Shown piece after piece: positions 27,411 to 36,781 of a DNA stretch of 64,000 nucleotides. Position 1 is the first letter of the stretch. The number at the start of each line of letters is the position of its first letter. The DNA comes from Planctomycetota bacterium (GTDB taxonomy: Bacteria > Planctomycetota > UBA1135 > GCA-002686595), in NCBI GenBank assembly GCA_016712565.1, contig JADJQU010000013.1:1-64000 (forward strand), given 5' to 3'. The notes beneath the pieces are model-generated. The model made no database searches and had not been told where the DNA came from. It saw only the letters and a program-made list of their open reading frames with translations. The position numbers and the translations under genes were made by a program.

Positions 27411-29648
27411 ATGACGCACCTTGCGCACAGCATCGGGATTGTCTTCGGCCTCGCCCTCGGCGTCGGCACGCTCGCCAGCGCGCAGTCTGGAATCGCTGGA
27501 TGGGGAGACACGGAATTCGACTCACGCTGGCACGCAGAAGCGTTCGCCGCGGTCGGGGCGGGCACTGCCCATACTGTCGCGCTTCGCACCGACGGGTCGA
27601 TCGCGACGTGGGGCTGGAACTCCCACGGCCAGTGCAACACCCCTGCGCTGCCCGCGGGGCTCACGTATGCCGAGGTCGCAGCCGGCGGCGCTCACACCGT
27701 CGCGCGTCGCAGTGACGGCTCCGTGGTCGCGTGGGGCATCAACGGCGCCGGGCAGTGCAACGTCCCTGCGCTGCCCGCGGGTCTCACCTTCGTCGAAGTC
27801 GCAGCCGGCGACAATCACTGCGCCGCGCGTCGGAGTGACGGCTCGGTGGTCGCGTGGGGCCTCAACACTTTCGGGCAATGCAACGTTCCGGCACTGCCCG
27901 CGGGACTCACCTATGTCGAAGTCGCCGCCGGCCGCGCTCACACCGTCGCGCGTCGAAGCGACGGATCCGTGGTCGCGTGGGGCGAAAACCTGATCGGCCA
28001 ATGCAACGTTCCTGCGCTGCCAGCGGGTCTCACTTTCGCGGAGATCGCAGCCGGCAGCGATCACACCGTCGCGCGTTGCAGCGACGGATCCCTGGTCGCA
28101 TGGGGCAACAACGGCTCCAGCCAGTGCATCGTTCCTGCGCTGCCCGCGGGCCTCACCTACGTGGGTGTTGGGGCTGGCAACGACCACAGCGTCGCCGTTC
28201 GAAGCGATGGCTCCGTGGTCGCGTGGGGGCGCAACGACTACGGCCAGTGCAACGTCCCGCCTCTGCCGGCGGGCCTGACGCACGTTCAGGTTTTCGCAGG
28301 CGACTATCACACCGTCGCGCGTCGCAGCGACGGCTCCGTGGTCGCCTGGGGCAACAACGCCAGCGGCGAGTGCAACGTTCCTGCGCTGCCTGCCGGTCTC
28401 ACCTTCGTCGAGATCGCAGCTGGCCCCCTCCACACCATCGCGCGCCGCAACGACGGCTCGGCGATCGCGTGGGGAAACAACGCCGATGGCCAAGGCAACG
28501 TCCCGGTGCTGCCCGCGGGCCTCACCTATGTCGCGATCGCCGCTGGCGGCGACCATACCGCCGCCTGTCGCAGCGACGGTTCGGCTGTTGCCTGGGGGCT
28601 CAACAGCTTCGGCCAGTGCAACGTCCCCGCGCTGCCGGCGGGTCTCACGTACGTCGAGCTCGGCACCGGCTACACCCACACGGTGGCGCGTCGCAGCGAC
28701 GGCTCGGTCGTCGCCTTTGGGCGCAATGACTACGGCCAGTGCAATGTCCCCGCGCTGCCCGCGGGTCTCACGTACGTCGAGCTCGGTGTCGGCTACACCC
28801 ACACGGTGGCGCGTCGCAGCGACGGCTCGGTCGTTGCCTGGGGGCGCAACGACTACGGCCAGTGCAATGTCCCCCCTCTGCCCGCGGGTCTCACGTACGT
28901 CGAGATCTACCCCGGCTACCATCACACGGTGGCGCGTCTCAGCGACGACTCGGTGGTCGCGTGGGGGCGCAACGACAACGGTCAGTGCAACGTCGCCGCG
29001 CTGCCCGCAGGCCTCTCCTACGTACAGTTCGCCGCCGGCTTTGGTCACACCGTCGCGCGTCGCAGCGACGGCTCGGTGGTCGCGTGGGGGTTGAACAGCA
29101 CCAGCCAGTGCAACGTCCCCGCGCCGCCCCCGGGCCTCGCGTACGCGGAGATCGCCGCCGGCTACGCTCGCACCGTCGCCCGTTACGAGTTCGCCTGCCT
29201 CGCGGGGACGGTCTATTGCACCGCCAAGGTCAACTCACTCGGCTGTCGGCCGCAGATCGCATCGAGCGGTGCACCGAGCGCAACCGCGGGTGTGGGTTTC
29301 CTCGTCAGCGCGAGCCAGGTGATCAGCAACAAGCCAGGTCTCCTGCTGTACTCGAACACCGGACGCGCGGCGGTGCCGTTCGCGGGAGGACTCCGCTGCA
29401 TCCATACTCCGGTTCGACGCAGCATTGCCCTAGCTTCGAGCGGCAATCCGCCGCCGAATGACTGCTCGGGCGTCTACTCGATCGACATGAACGCCTTCGC
29501 CGTGGGCGCGCTCGGCGGAACGCCGGCGGCATTCCTGCTCTCGGCGGGTACGGTCGTCGATGCGCAGTTTTGGGGCCGCGACAACGGCTTCCCGCCCCCG
29601 AACAACGCTGCGCTGTCGGACGCGCTGGAGTACACGGTCTGTCCGTGA
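27411..29648 (+). CDS. Secreted RCC1-repeat protein with Cys-containing C-terminal domain
   Basis: 745 residues. The signal peptide ends around TLASAQS. Residues 45-590 are about 13.5 repeats of 41 residues with core GxxHTVARRSDGSVVAWG and QCNVPALPAGLTY, the RCC1-type beta-propeller pattern, enough for about two seven-bladed propellers. The last 150 residues start VYCTAKVNSLGC and contain NNKPGLLLYS, PPNDCSGVYSIDMNAFA and WGRDNGF. A matching domain ends the subtilase at 43814, so it is a mobile C-terminal module. It starts right after the array and is unlikely to be a cassette companion. Confidence 0.8.
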   Translation: MTHLAHSIGIVFGLALGVGTLASAQSGIAGWGDTEFDSRWHAEAFAAVGAGTAHTVALRTDGSIATWGWNSHGQCNTPALPAGLTYAEVAAGGAHTVARRSDGSVVAWGINGAGQCNVPALPAGLTFVEVAAGDNHCAARRSDGSVVAWGLNTFGQCNVPALPAGLTYVEVAAGRAHTVARRSDGSVVAWGENLIGQCNVPALPAGLTFAEIAAGSDHTVARCSDGSLVAWGNNGSSQCIVPALPAGLTYVGVGAGNDHSVAVRSDGSVVAWGRNDYGQCNVPPLPAGLTHVQVFAGDYHTVARRSDGSVVAWGNNASGECNVPALPAGLTFVEIAAGPLHTIARRNDGSAIAWGNNADGQGNVPVLPAGLTYVAIAAGGDHTAACRSDGSAVAWGLNSFGQCNVPALPAGLTYVELGTGYTHTVARRSDGSVVAFGRNDYGQCNVPALPAGLTYVELGVGYTHTVARRSDGSVVAWGRNDYGQCNVPPLPAGLTYVEIYPGYHHTVARLSDDSVVAWGRNDNGQCNVAALPAGLSYVQFAAGFGHTVARRSDGSVVAWGLNSTSQCNVPAPPPGLAYAEIAAGYARTVARYEFACLAGTVYCTAKVNSLGCRPQIASSGAPSATAGVGFLVSASQVISNKPGLLLYSNTGRAAVPFAGGLRCIHTPVRRSIALASSGNPPPNDCSGVYSIDMNAFAVGALGGTPAAFLLSAGTVVDAQFWGRDNGFPPPNNAALSDALEYTVCP
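27545..29190 (+). repeat. 123-bp tandem repeats inside the RCC1 gene
   Basis: About 13 full units and one partial unit of 123 bp encode the RCC1 blades. Some neighbours (28630-28860) are almost identical at DNA level, implying recent unit duplication or gene conversion. Confidence 0.75.
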
Positions 29649-29992
29649 TATCGTTGGGCCTGTCAACCCTCCATTGACGGCCACGCTGTTCTGGTTGTTG
29701 GGGCTGGCTGCTTCTGGGCGGTCGGACCCGATCGGTCGGTTCGAGTGGACGAGATCAGGTGCGGGGACGACGGGCGCCGGCTCGCTTCGCGGCGTTTCAT
29801 TTTGATATGCGCGGGTTGGCGACCGCAGTGCAGGCAGTCGATGGAGAGGGCTGACCCAATTGAGAGCAGGCGTGGGCGGTCTTGCGGCCGCTTGCCCAAC
29901 GGACACAATCGAGAATCCCGTCCCGGGCGTTCTCACCGGATTGCCCGTCGTCCTCGCAGTTCCTGATTTCGAAAGAGCGTCGCGTCAGGGAC

Positions 29993-30142
29993 TCACGCCG
30001 CCGACTGCGGTACTTGTGGGCCGATGGCCCAGATGAAGCCGCACAGCTCGCGGGCCACGGCGACGACAGCGGTGTGCGGGCGCTTGCCGCGCGTGAGCAT
30101 CGCCCAGCAGCGCTTGTGCGCGCGTTTCTGCGCGTTCTAGGT
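29993..30142 (-). pseudogene. C-terminal remnant of an IS110-type transposase
   Basis: The minus frame reads NAQKRAHKRCWAMLTRGK, then TAVVAVARELCGFIWAIG and a stop. This is the characteristic end of IS110-family transposases. A stop codon lies just upstream in frame and nothing of the catalytic N-terminal part is present. It sits 50 bp from the tRNA-Gly half. The remaining 29650-29990 holds no gene that I can support. Confidence 0.65.
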
Positions 30143-30191
30143 GATGTCGAGGCGGTTTGTCCGCTATCGCCGGGAACCCGCGCGGAGCCTT

Positions 30192-30233
30192 CCAAGGTTG
30201 ATGTCGAGGGTTCAAGTCCCTTCGCCCGCTCCA
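30192..30233 (+). repeat. tRNA-Gly 3' half, copy E
   Basis: CCAAGGTTGATGTCGAGGGT and onward to CGCCCGCTCCA, with the loop sequence CTTCCAA on its left. The TTTGTCCGCTATCGCCGGGA flank on the left is shared with copies A-D, but the right flank (AGACGTAAGTCAGG) is unique, as expected for an outer element boundary. Confidence 0.75.
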
Positions 30234-30384
30234 AGACGTAAGTCAGGCTGATCGCCAGGTTTGGACTCACGGCCATCCGTGGCCCGGCGCGCCACACCGA
30301 CTACTGGGGTGCGACCGCGCGCATGCGGTCGCGCTCACCCTTTCACAGCCAGATTCGCGCGCACTGACCCGACTCCCCCGCAAG

Positions 30385-30447
<63 letters not shown>

Positions 30448-30450
30448 GCC

Positions 30451-31452
30451 TTAGCAGAGCCCGTTGATCCGGCCTTCGATTGCGCGGAGCGCGTCCGCGA
30501 CCTCCCCGAACGCAGGCGGGCGTGTGTAGAACATCTCATCCATGGCCCGGTAGTCCGCCTGCAACCTACGCATTACTTCTTCGTCGCCCACGATGCAAAT
30601 CCCCTTCGTCGGCGCTTCGGATGCGTGGCGGTCCTCGCCGAATATTCCCTTGTGCTCGGCCACCTCCAGGTATAGCTGACGGGTGACGTCGTCCATGGCC
30701 CCGGCACGCAACAGCATGAGCAAGTCGTAGGCATGTCGCGACGATCGCTCGCCGACCTTGCCTCGCCTCGCGTTGGAATGCAGCAGCAGTGCTTTCTCCA
30801 GCAGCGTGCGTTCGGGCGCCTGCGCGACGACCCTCGCCGAGGTCATCGCGAATGCCTTGGGGAACGCTTCTGCCGCCAGCGAGCGCACGTCCCGCTCCCT
30901 GGTGGGGTAGTGGTCTGCCCGTGCACCGATCTCCAGTTTCACGATGGGGCCGACATACCTGCCGCCCCCGTACAGTCCAGCGGAGAGCGCAACCGGATAG
31001 CCGAACATCACCACGCTCTCCTTCTGCGACAACTCCACCTTGAGGTCGAACTTGTCTCTGAGCACAGAACCGAATTCCTCGCGGAGCTTGGGCGTCAACG
31101 TGTCTCGCACGTAATCCTGCGCGCGCTGTGCAATCTGGTCGAGGTCCCGACTCCGCTGCTTGGTCCCCTTGTGCAGGGTCGGGACATCTCCCTTGGCGAT
31201 CCCCAGATCATCGCGGTGTAGCCCGAGGTCCAGATCCTCTGAGAAACGCTCGATTAGGCCGTAGCACTTCGAGAGCGACGTGCCGCCCTTGAAGAGGAGC
31301 CTGGGAACTCCTTGCAGGGCGTAGAGATGAGCCAGCGTCCACGTGACCCAGAAGTCCTTCTCAACCACGATCGGCGAGATATTGAGCGTGGCCGCAGTCT
31401 GTGTGAACAGCGCTGCGCGATCGGCGGCCTCGAATCGAGCGACCTGGTCCAT
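30451..31452 (-). CDS. abiEii: AbiEii-family nucleotidyltransferase toxin
   Basis: 333 residues, the usual size for AbiEii/AbiGii toxins. VEKDFWVTWTL near the N-terminus, LLFKGGTSLSKCYGLIERFS around residue 55 and EDLDL just after are the family's nucleotide-binding and metal-binding motifs (GGTSLSK, then D.D). In this type IV toxin-antitoxin class the enzyme transfers nucleotides and halts growth, often as anti-phage abortive infection. ATG 31452 is four bases after the antitoxin stop, so the two genes are coupled. The gene ends five bases from the poly-G tract. Confidence 0.88.
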   Translation of the reverse strand: MDQVARFEAADRAALFTQTAATLNISPIVVEKDFWVTWTLAHLYALQGVPRLLFKGGTSLSKCYGLIERFSEDLDLGLHRDDLGIAKGDVPTLHKGTKQRSRDLDQIAQRAQDYVRDTLTPKLREEFGSVLRDKFDLKVELSQKESVVMFGYPVALSAGLYGGGRYVGPIVKLEIGARADHYPTRERDVRSLAAEAFPKAFAMTSARVVAQAPERTLLEKALLLHSNARRGKVGERSSRHAYDLLMLLRAGAMDDVTRQLYLEVAEHKGIFGEDRHASEAPTKGICIVGDEEVMRRLQADYRAMDEMFYTRPPAFGEVADALRAIEGRINGLC

Positions 31453-31456
31453 GGCC

Positions 31457-32092
31457 TCAGGCTGCCTCGCCTTTCGCGGGTGCAGTAATCCGGTCGATGA
31501 TCGGCAACATCCAACCCGTGGCGTTGGTACGCAGGCCGTTCAGCTTACGCCTGTCTGCGTCGTCCAGAATCGCCCGCAGGCGAGCGATGTCTTGATCCCC
31601 GACACCACCTCGGCCGAATGCTCTAATCGCGCGCAACGTGAGGCCGGCCTTCGTGTCGCCACCTGCCAGAGACGCAGGCATGGTGTGCTGGAATCGGAGG
31701 GTCTGCGTGCCGACCTGCACAACTCTCGTTGGGCCGGTCGTCAGATAGACGGGGCGTGCAGGCACCTGCGTTGAGATGCCGAGCGCGTTGGCCGCCGACG
31801 CCGGAGAGATCCCGATCGTCTCTCCTGTGCCGTCCGCGATGGCGCGCGCCACTTCATCGATCGAGGGTGAGAGCGGACCGAAGAGAGTGTGATGCCTGGG
31901 CATGTCGTAGAGCCCGCGGCCAAGGCGCCGAATGACCCCATTTCTGGTGAGGCGATGCAGGGCCACATCGATCGAGGCGCGGCTCCCGAGATCGAGCATG
32001 GAGCGGACAGAAAAGACACGCCCCAGTCCCCAGCCGCGAAGGCGGCGCTGGACCTTGCTGGCTACGGAATCAGGCGAGGACACGGCGACCAT
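31457..32092 (-). CDS. abiEi: AbiEi-type antitoxin (DUF6088-like)
   Basis: 211 residues from ATG 32092. A longer frame upstream is a shadow of the recombinase gene. The N-terminal winged-helix pattern VFSVRSMLDLGSRASIDVAL, then RLTRNGVIRRLGRGLYDMP, is typical of AbiEi/DUF6088 antitoxins. A C-terminal domain holds ISPASAANALGISTQVPARP and TLRAIRAFG. These proteins repress their own promoter and neutralise AbiEii. The start codon lies 130 bp from the recombinase gene end, leaving room for an autoregulated promoter. Confidence 0.85.
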   Translation of the reverse strand: MVAVSSPDSVASKVQRRLRGWGLGRVFSVRSMLDLGSRASIDVALHRLTRNGVIRRLGRGLYDMPRHHTLFGPLSPSIDEVARAIADGTGETIGISPASAANALGISTQVPARPVYLTTGPTRVVQVGTQTLRFQHTMPASLAGGDTKAGLTLRAIRAFGRGGVGDQDIARLRAILDDADRRKLNGLRTNATGWMLPIIDRITAPAKGEAA

Positions 32093-32219
32093 GGTGTAAG
32101 AAACTAGCCACAGGTTATCGATCTTGCAAGGGGGCCAACCCAAGCCGGATGCCTGGTTTGCGGCAAGAGAGGCCCGGAATGAGCCTGTGGCCCCCCTTGA
32201 GGGGCGTACTGGCCCGAGC

Positions 32220-32912
32220 CTACGCCTCCAAGACCCGCCGCACGTCGGCATCCGTGGCCCGGACGTAGACCAGGGTCGAGGCGACCGAGTGATGCCGAAG
32301 GGCGCGCTGGACGACGAGCAGGTCGCGGGTGCGGGCGTAGAGCCGCAGGGCAAAGCTGTGGCGCAAGCTGTGCGCCGAGCCCCTCATGCCCCCTCCGCCA
32401 TGCGCACCCAGCCCTGGATCCGCCGCTGGGCTTGGCGCTTCCCCAGCCTCCCGCCCCCCCGGGCCCGTGAACAGCGGCCCCTCCCCGCGCTCAGCCAGGA
32501 ACCCCACCAGATGGTCGAGCAGCTCCCTGGTGACCACCACGCGCTCCTGCTGGTCCCGCTTGGCCACCCGGACCACCAGTTCCGTGCGCTCCAGGTCCAC
32601 GTCCGTCCGGTCCAGGCCAGGGCCGACCCCAGGCGCAGACCGCTCTTCAGCATCACCGCCACGAGCAGGTGATCCCGCCGCGCCGCGGCCCCCTGAGCCG
32701 CCAGGAGCACGTCCAGGAGCCGCCGGACCTCTTCGTCCGCCAGCCCCTCGCGGCGACATCGGGGCCCGCAGGGCCAGCCGCAGGAGCCGGGCGGGGTTCG
32801 TACGCGAGACCCCGGCGGCGTGCTGGTGCCCGAAAAAGCAACGCAGGCTCGTCCTTACCGCGTGCTGGGTCGCGGTCGAACGCCCCGCCGTGATGCTTGC
32901 CGCAACTGTGGG
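32220..32912 (-). pseudogene. Tyrosine recombinase (phage-type integrase), frameshifted and 5' truncated
   Basis: The N-terminal frame reads TQHAVRTSLRCFFGHQHAAG, then NPARLLRLALRAP, a core-binding domain. The middle frame reads DHLLVAVMLKSGLRLGSALA. The C-terminal frame reads VDLERTELVVRVAKRDQQ and ends HSLRHSFALRLYARTRDLLV with STLVYVRA, which gives the H-x-x-R box and the Tyr nucleophile. At least two frameshifts separate these parts and the start is lost at repeat R1 copy 4. It is the only tyrosine recombinase in the window and lies 2 kb from a tRNA-Gly half, the kind of site such enzymes use. Confidence 0.75.
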
Positions 32913-32975
32913 GTGTAACGCAATCCCCTCCGACATGAGGTAGCCGATCAGCGGACGAGCAGCCGTCTCCAAGCG
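32913..32975 (+). repeat. Dispersed repeat R1, copy 4
   Basis: GTGTAACGCAATCCCCTCCG, then ACATGAGGTAGCCGATCAGC and onward to CCGTCTCC. It cuts the 5' end of the recombinase gene. Confidence 0.7.
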
Positions 32976-33318
32976 GCCCCGGAGGAGGCAGGAGAGGGCG
33001 ATGAAGGGGACCAGTCAGGGGTCGAGGGAGCCCGGTACTCCGGCTGGGGCGCCGGCTCCGGTGCATGTCGGCCGTAGCGGCGGTGGACGCTCGCGAACGA
33101 AGGGAGTGGCGGAGAAGCTGCGGTCCTGGAGGAGTCTGCCTCCGGCCGTCCTACCGGTTGGAGCAGAAACGGCTCACAGCGAAGACGGTCAAGACCAGCA
33201 GCCAGACGTGCGAGGCGGAGTACGGCGCCACTGGCGGCGCGCCTGCGAAGGCGGCGGCCGCTGCGCCGGCGGCTGCCAGGGTTGCTGCCCTTGCGAAGGC
33301 GAAGCACACATAGCCGCG
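32976..33318 (+). other. Intergenic, no gene recognised
   Basis: 343 bp of GC-rich sequence with small overlapping ORFs on both strands. One minus frame has a hydrophobic end (VWLLVLTVFAVSRF), but it has no start and no motif, so no gene is called. Confidence 0.4.
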
Positions 33319-34740
33319 CTACCGGCCCCCCCCGGCTCGCGTCGAGAACTGGTCCAGTGCCTCCCTGGCCGGGTCCAGCGTGCGGAGTTCTGCCACCTGC
33401 TCAAGTCGAATCCCCAAGAGCTTGCAGATCGGACGCAGAACCTGCTCCAGGCTCGGCCGCCGCAAGTAAACGACTGAGGGCCGCGCCTTGAGCGTGTCCA
33501 AGAGCTTGAGAAACTGCTCCTGCGCATGGGCGTCGCGGTCCTTGGGATGGCCGAGCTCGCAGCAAAGGACTCGCCCGGATTTTACGTAGGGCTCCACGCC
33601 GCGCTCCTGGATGATCGCCAGTGCCGGGAACAGGTCGCACTCGATCTCCATCGCGACGATCGACGTCTCGCGTCGGAGACGGAACACAGCTTCGGTGTCG
33701 ATCGCGGGCAGCGTGCGCTGGGGAGGGGCGGGAGGCGCGATCCGGTCGAAGGTGACGTCGTCCTCGGCGAGCCCCGGCGCGTACTTGCTCAGGGACAGCC
33801 GGCCCTGCTCGTCGGGAAGGAGGGGCTCGGGGATCACCGCGGACAGGCGGCAGACGACGCTCGCGACGATCAGCGTGCTCGTCATGGTGCGGAGTTCGGC
33901 ATCCGTCGGCGCGCGCGGGATCCGGTTCGCGGCGTGACTCTCGATCAGCGGATGGGCCCCTCGGCCGCGGAACACGACGCCCGACCGGCGGATCAGCGCG
34001 CTGCACTCCTTCGACAGCTCGCCGCGATCAACGAACATCAGCACGAGCGCGGGCTGGCCGAAGGCCGCTTCGTCCTGGAACGACTCCCCTGACCTCGTGC
34101 GTTGCAGGACGTCGTAGCCCTCCTGTCCGAGGTACACCGCGAGGCCGAACGTCTCGCCGCCCGCACCCATGACTGAGCACCAGTTCGCCACGCCGGTCGC
34201 CGGGTCCTCAACTGCGAAGACGTCTGCATCGGACATCCACTGCCACGGCGCCAGGCGGCAAAAGTCCCTGGCGCGCTCGAAGAAATCCCTGGGCACGCCG
34301 CCTTCCGAGGCGTTGGCCAATTTCTTTCGGCCTCGGTTCGGCTTCGAGGTCGTGGCTGCCGAGGCCGAGAGCTCCCTGGGAGCCGTGCAGGTCGCGCGCA
34401 GCCGAAGCGTGCCGTCCTCGCCCGGAGAGCACTTGACTTCTCCAATCAGCCGCGTGTCCATCGGCTGCTCGCTGCGCTTGCGTGCTTCGAGGCCCGCGAG
34501 GACCTTGAGCGCCTCACGCTCCGGCAGGCCGCTCATCCCGCCATGGATGGCCTCCCGCGCAAGTTCCATGTAGTCCGTGGAACTGCCGGAGAACTCGAGG
34601 ATCACCGCGTTCCAGACCAGCATCGCGAGGTTGAGCACGGACTGCTGGACCCGCGGATCGGCGCCCGCCGGGATCTGGCGCAGCACCGGCTCCGCGAAGG
34701 CGAGAAGAGCTTCCGAGATCTTGCCCTCCCTCGACTTCAT
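33319..34740 (-). CDS. DUF7309/DUF6930-like domain protein
   Basis: 473 residues. The N-terminal helical part (ALLAFAEPVLRQ, then LNLAMLVWNAVI) resembles proteins that pair with SEC-C zinc fingers. Residues about 155-240 read PWQWMSDADVFAVEDPATG, then SVMGAGGETFGLAVYLGQEG, the hallmark of the DUF7309/DUF6930 domain (W.WM...D.F.V.DP.TG then SVMG..GE..G..VY.G). The rest has no assigned function. It is cytoplasmic, with no signal peptide. Molecular role unknown. Confidence 0.7.
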   Translation of the reverse strand: MKSREGKISEALLAFAEPVLRQIPAGADPRVQQSVLNLAMLVWNAVILEFSGSSTDYMELAREAIHGGMSGLPEREALKVLAGLEARKRSEQPMDTRLIGEVKCSPGEDGTLRLRATCTAPRELSASAATTSKPNRGRKKLANASEGGVPRDFFERARDFCRLAPWQWMSDADVFAVEDPATGVANWCSVMGAGGETFGLAVYLGQEGYDVLQRTRSGESFQDEAAFGQPALVLMFVDRGELSKECSALIRRSGVVFRGRGAHPLIESHAANRIPRAPTDAELRTMTSTLIVASVVCRLSAVIPEPLLPDEQGRLSLSKYAPGLAEDDVTFDRIAPPAPPQRTLPAIDTEAVFRLRRETSIVAMEIECDLFPALAIIQERGVEPYVKSGRVLCCELGHPKDRDAHAQEQFLKLLDTLKARPSVVYLRRPSLEQVLRPICKLLGIRLEQVAELRTLDPAREALDQFSTRAGGGR

Positions 34741-35098
34741 GACTCACATGCTCGCCGAAGCGTACCTCGGGGTCCAGCCCGCTCGGCGGCGGGCCCCTTC
34801 TTCCGATCGGTCAGGAGCAAGCACGCCACGGCGGTGTTGGTGGGCGTCCTCTGGTCTGTGGGGTGTAACGCAATTCCCTCCGCCCGGAGCACCCGGACAA
34901 GGCCGCATGCCCCACCGCCGGTGCTTCGTTCCGCGCTTTGCCAGCGACGTCGGGCCCGGCTTGACGATCACGGAGGGAACGCGGGGAGGCCGGCGCGGAG
35001 GTCTCCGGCCCCGCGGGGCACGGGGCACGCACCCGCACCCAGGCCGCTCCTTGCGGCGAAGGTGGGAATGGATGCCTCCCATGGCGTAGAACAACGCC
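34741..35098 (+). other. Intergenic with R1 copy 5 trace
   Basis: 358 bp between divergent genes. Positions 34863-34882 match the first 20 bp of R1 (GTGTAACGCAATTCCCTCCG). Otherwise there is no gene or motif that I can support. It must hold the promoters of both flanking genes. Confidence 0.45.
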
Positions 35099-35584
35099 AT
35101 GGAACGACTTCGCATGCAGCAGAAGCTGCTCTCCTTCGGTGACGACTACGTGGTAGAGGATTCCTCCGGCAGGCGGCGGTTCCTGGTGGACGGCAAGGTG
35201 TTCACGCTGCGGGACACGCTGGCGGTCCTGGACACCGAGGGCGGCGAGGTGGCGCGCATCACGCGCCGGCTCCTGGCCTGGGGGCCCACCTATGAAATCG
35301 AGCGCGGCGGCGAGCTCGCGGCGATCGTCAAGAAGGAGCTGTTCACCTTCTTCCGCTGCCGCTTCATGGTGGACGTGCCCGGGCCGGGCGACCTCGAGGC
35401 CCAGGGTGATTTCTTCGAGTACGAGTACGAGTTCACGCGCAACGGACGGACCGTCGCCACGGTTTCGAAGCGCTTCTTCGCCCTGCGGGACACTTACGGG
35501 ATCGAGTTCGACGAGCGCGAGGATGCGGTGCTCCTGCTCTCGGCGGCGGTCGTGATCGACCAGTGCTGCCACGAGGACCGCTGA
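35099..35584 (+). CDS. LURP-one-related (LOR) family protein
   Basis: 161 residues. The pattern QQKLLSFGDDYVVEDSSGR, then VDGKVFTLRDTLAVLD, EVARITRRLLAWGPTYEI, DFFEYEYEFTRNGRTVATVS and FALRDTYGIEF matches the Tubby-like 12-stranded barrel of the LOR/YxjI family. Members are small cytoplasmic proteins of unclear, possibly lipid- or ligand-binding, function. ATG 35099 gives the full fold. It stands alone and is convergent with the next gene. Confidence 0.8.
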   Translation: MERLRMQQKLLSFGDDYVVEDSSGRRRFLVDGKVFTLRDTLAVLDTEGGEVARITRRLLAWGPTYEIERGGELAAIVKKELFTFFRCRFMVDVPGPGDLEAQGDFFEYEYEFTRNGRTVATVSKRFFALRDTYGIEFDEREDAVLLLSAAVVIDQCCHEDR

Positions 35585-35608
35585 GTTCCCCGCGGAAATC
35601 GCCGCCCG

Positions 35609-36781
35609 TCAGCGGCGTGAGCCCGCGGGCGATTCCCCGTCGCCCGGCGCCGGTGTCTCCCGCGGGGGCAACTCGGACTTTCGCAGGAGCACCCGCTCCG
35701 CCTCGCCCGGGTCCAGGGAGAGCTCGCGCAGGATCGGACGCGGGTCGTCGGCCGTGGTGAGCTCCAGACGCAGGCTGCCGGTGCCCACCAGGAACTCGCC
35801 GGTGAAGTTCGGCACGCTGCCCAGCAGGCCCGAGGCTCCCGGCACGACCTGCAGTTCTCCCCCGCCCACCAGGGCGTTCTCGCGCAGGAACCGTGCCCGG
35901 AGCGGTCCGTCGGTGACGGAGAAGCCCTCGAGCTCGAGCTGCACGCGGGCGCCCGGGCGCAGCACCAGGAGCACGTCCGGGACGACTTGGCCTTCCTGGA
36001 GCTCGAGGGGACCCGCGAGGGTGGCGATGCGCGTGGGCAGCGTCGACGCGTCGGACTCGAAGCGGCTGATCTCGGGATCGAAGTCCCCCGTCGGCGGTGG
36101 TTCAGGCACCTCGATGGCGTAGAGGGAGAGCCTTCCGGGCAGCAAGGGGTGGAGCTCGAAGACTCCGTCCTCGCCCGCAAATCCGGTCCAGGTGCGCCGG
36201 GTGTAGTCCTCCAGGTGGATCGTGAAGGACAGGGAAACACCCTCGCCGGTGGCGCCGTCGATGATCCGGCCGTGGACCTCGGCCGGAGCGCGGAAGCGCA
36301 GCTCCACCTTCGAATCGCCGGCCTGGGCGGTCACGGGCCGCGCTAGACCTTCGAGTCCGTTGTCTTCGGCCTGCACGAGATAGAGTCCCGGGAACAGCGG
36401 CCCCACGGCGAAGCGGCCGTCCTCACCCGCCAGGCTGCCGAAGCGGTATTCGCCGCCCGAGGCCTCCACCTTGGCCCCCACCGCCGGCCCGCCGCGGGCG
36501 TTCTGGACGCTGCCCCGGATGTACAGGCGCGGCGGATCGGGAAAGGACGTGTGCGGCATGACCACCCGGCCGTCGGGTTCGGAGCCGCGTCCCTCGGAAT
36601 CCAACTGCCGCTCCGGGGCCGGGGCCTCCAGTGCCCCGGTGAGGCCCGGGCCCCGCTCCAGGTCCGCCTGGCCGGAGTCGAGCTCGGCGCGGCCGGCGGC
36701 CACCCACCAGGCAATCCCCACCAACGTCGAAGCGAAGGCTGCGAGGGCCAGGGGGTAGAGGGGCTTCCGCGACGAGCTCAT
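35609..36781 (-). CDS. Membrane-anchored carboxypeptidase-regulatory-like domain protein
   Basis: 390 residues. The N-terminal signal anchor is LALAAFASTLVGIAWWVAA. Residues 88-150 (RLYIRGSVQNARGGPAVGAK, GEYRFGSLAGEDGRFAVGPL) form a carboxypeptidase regulatory-like beta-sandwich, and a second, diverged copy follows (VHGRIIDGATGEGVSLSF). The remainder looks beta-rich. Such proteins are common in Planctomycetota and act at the cell surface. The function is not known. Confidence 0.7.
   Translation of the reverse strand: MSSSRKPLYPLALAAFASTLVGIAWWVAAGRAELDSGQADLERGPGLTGALEAPAPERQLDSEGRGSEPDGRVVMPHTSFPDPPRLYIRGSVQNARGGPAVGAKVEASGGEYRFGSLAGEDGRFAVGPLFPGLYLVQAEDNGLEGLARPVTAQAGDSKVELRFRAPAEVHGRIIDGATGEGVSLSFTIHLEDYTRRTWTGFAGEDGVFELHPLLPGRLSLYAIEVPEPPPTGDFDPEISRFESDASTLPTRIATLAGPLELQEGQVVPDVLLVLRPGARVQLELEGFSVTDGPLRARFLRENALVGGGELQVVPGASGLLGSVPNFTGEFLVGTGSLRLELTTADDPRPILRELSLDPGEAERVLLRKSELPPRETPAPGDGESPAGSRR

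Noticed and set aside
27545..29190. CRISPR array or satellite DNA
   Set aside because: The 123-bp units are in frame and encode RCC1 blades, with no spacer-repeat structure.
10672..30233. Functional tRNA-Gly genes
   Set aside because: Only the 3' half is present at each site, with no D arm or 5' acceptor strand. Minus-strand peptides such as RAKGLEPSTSTL over them are spurious.
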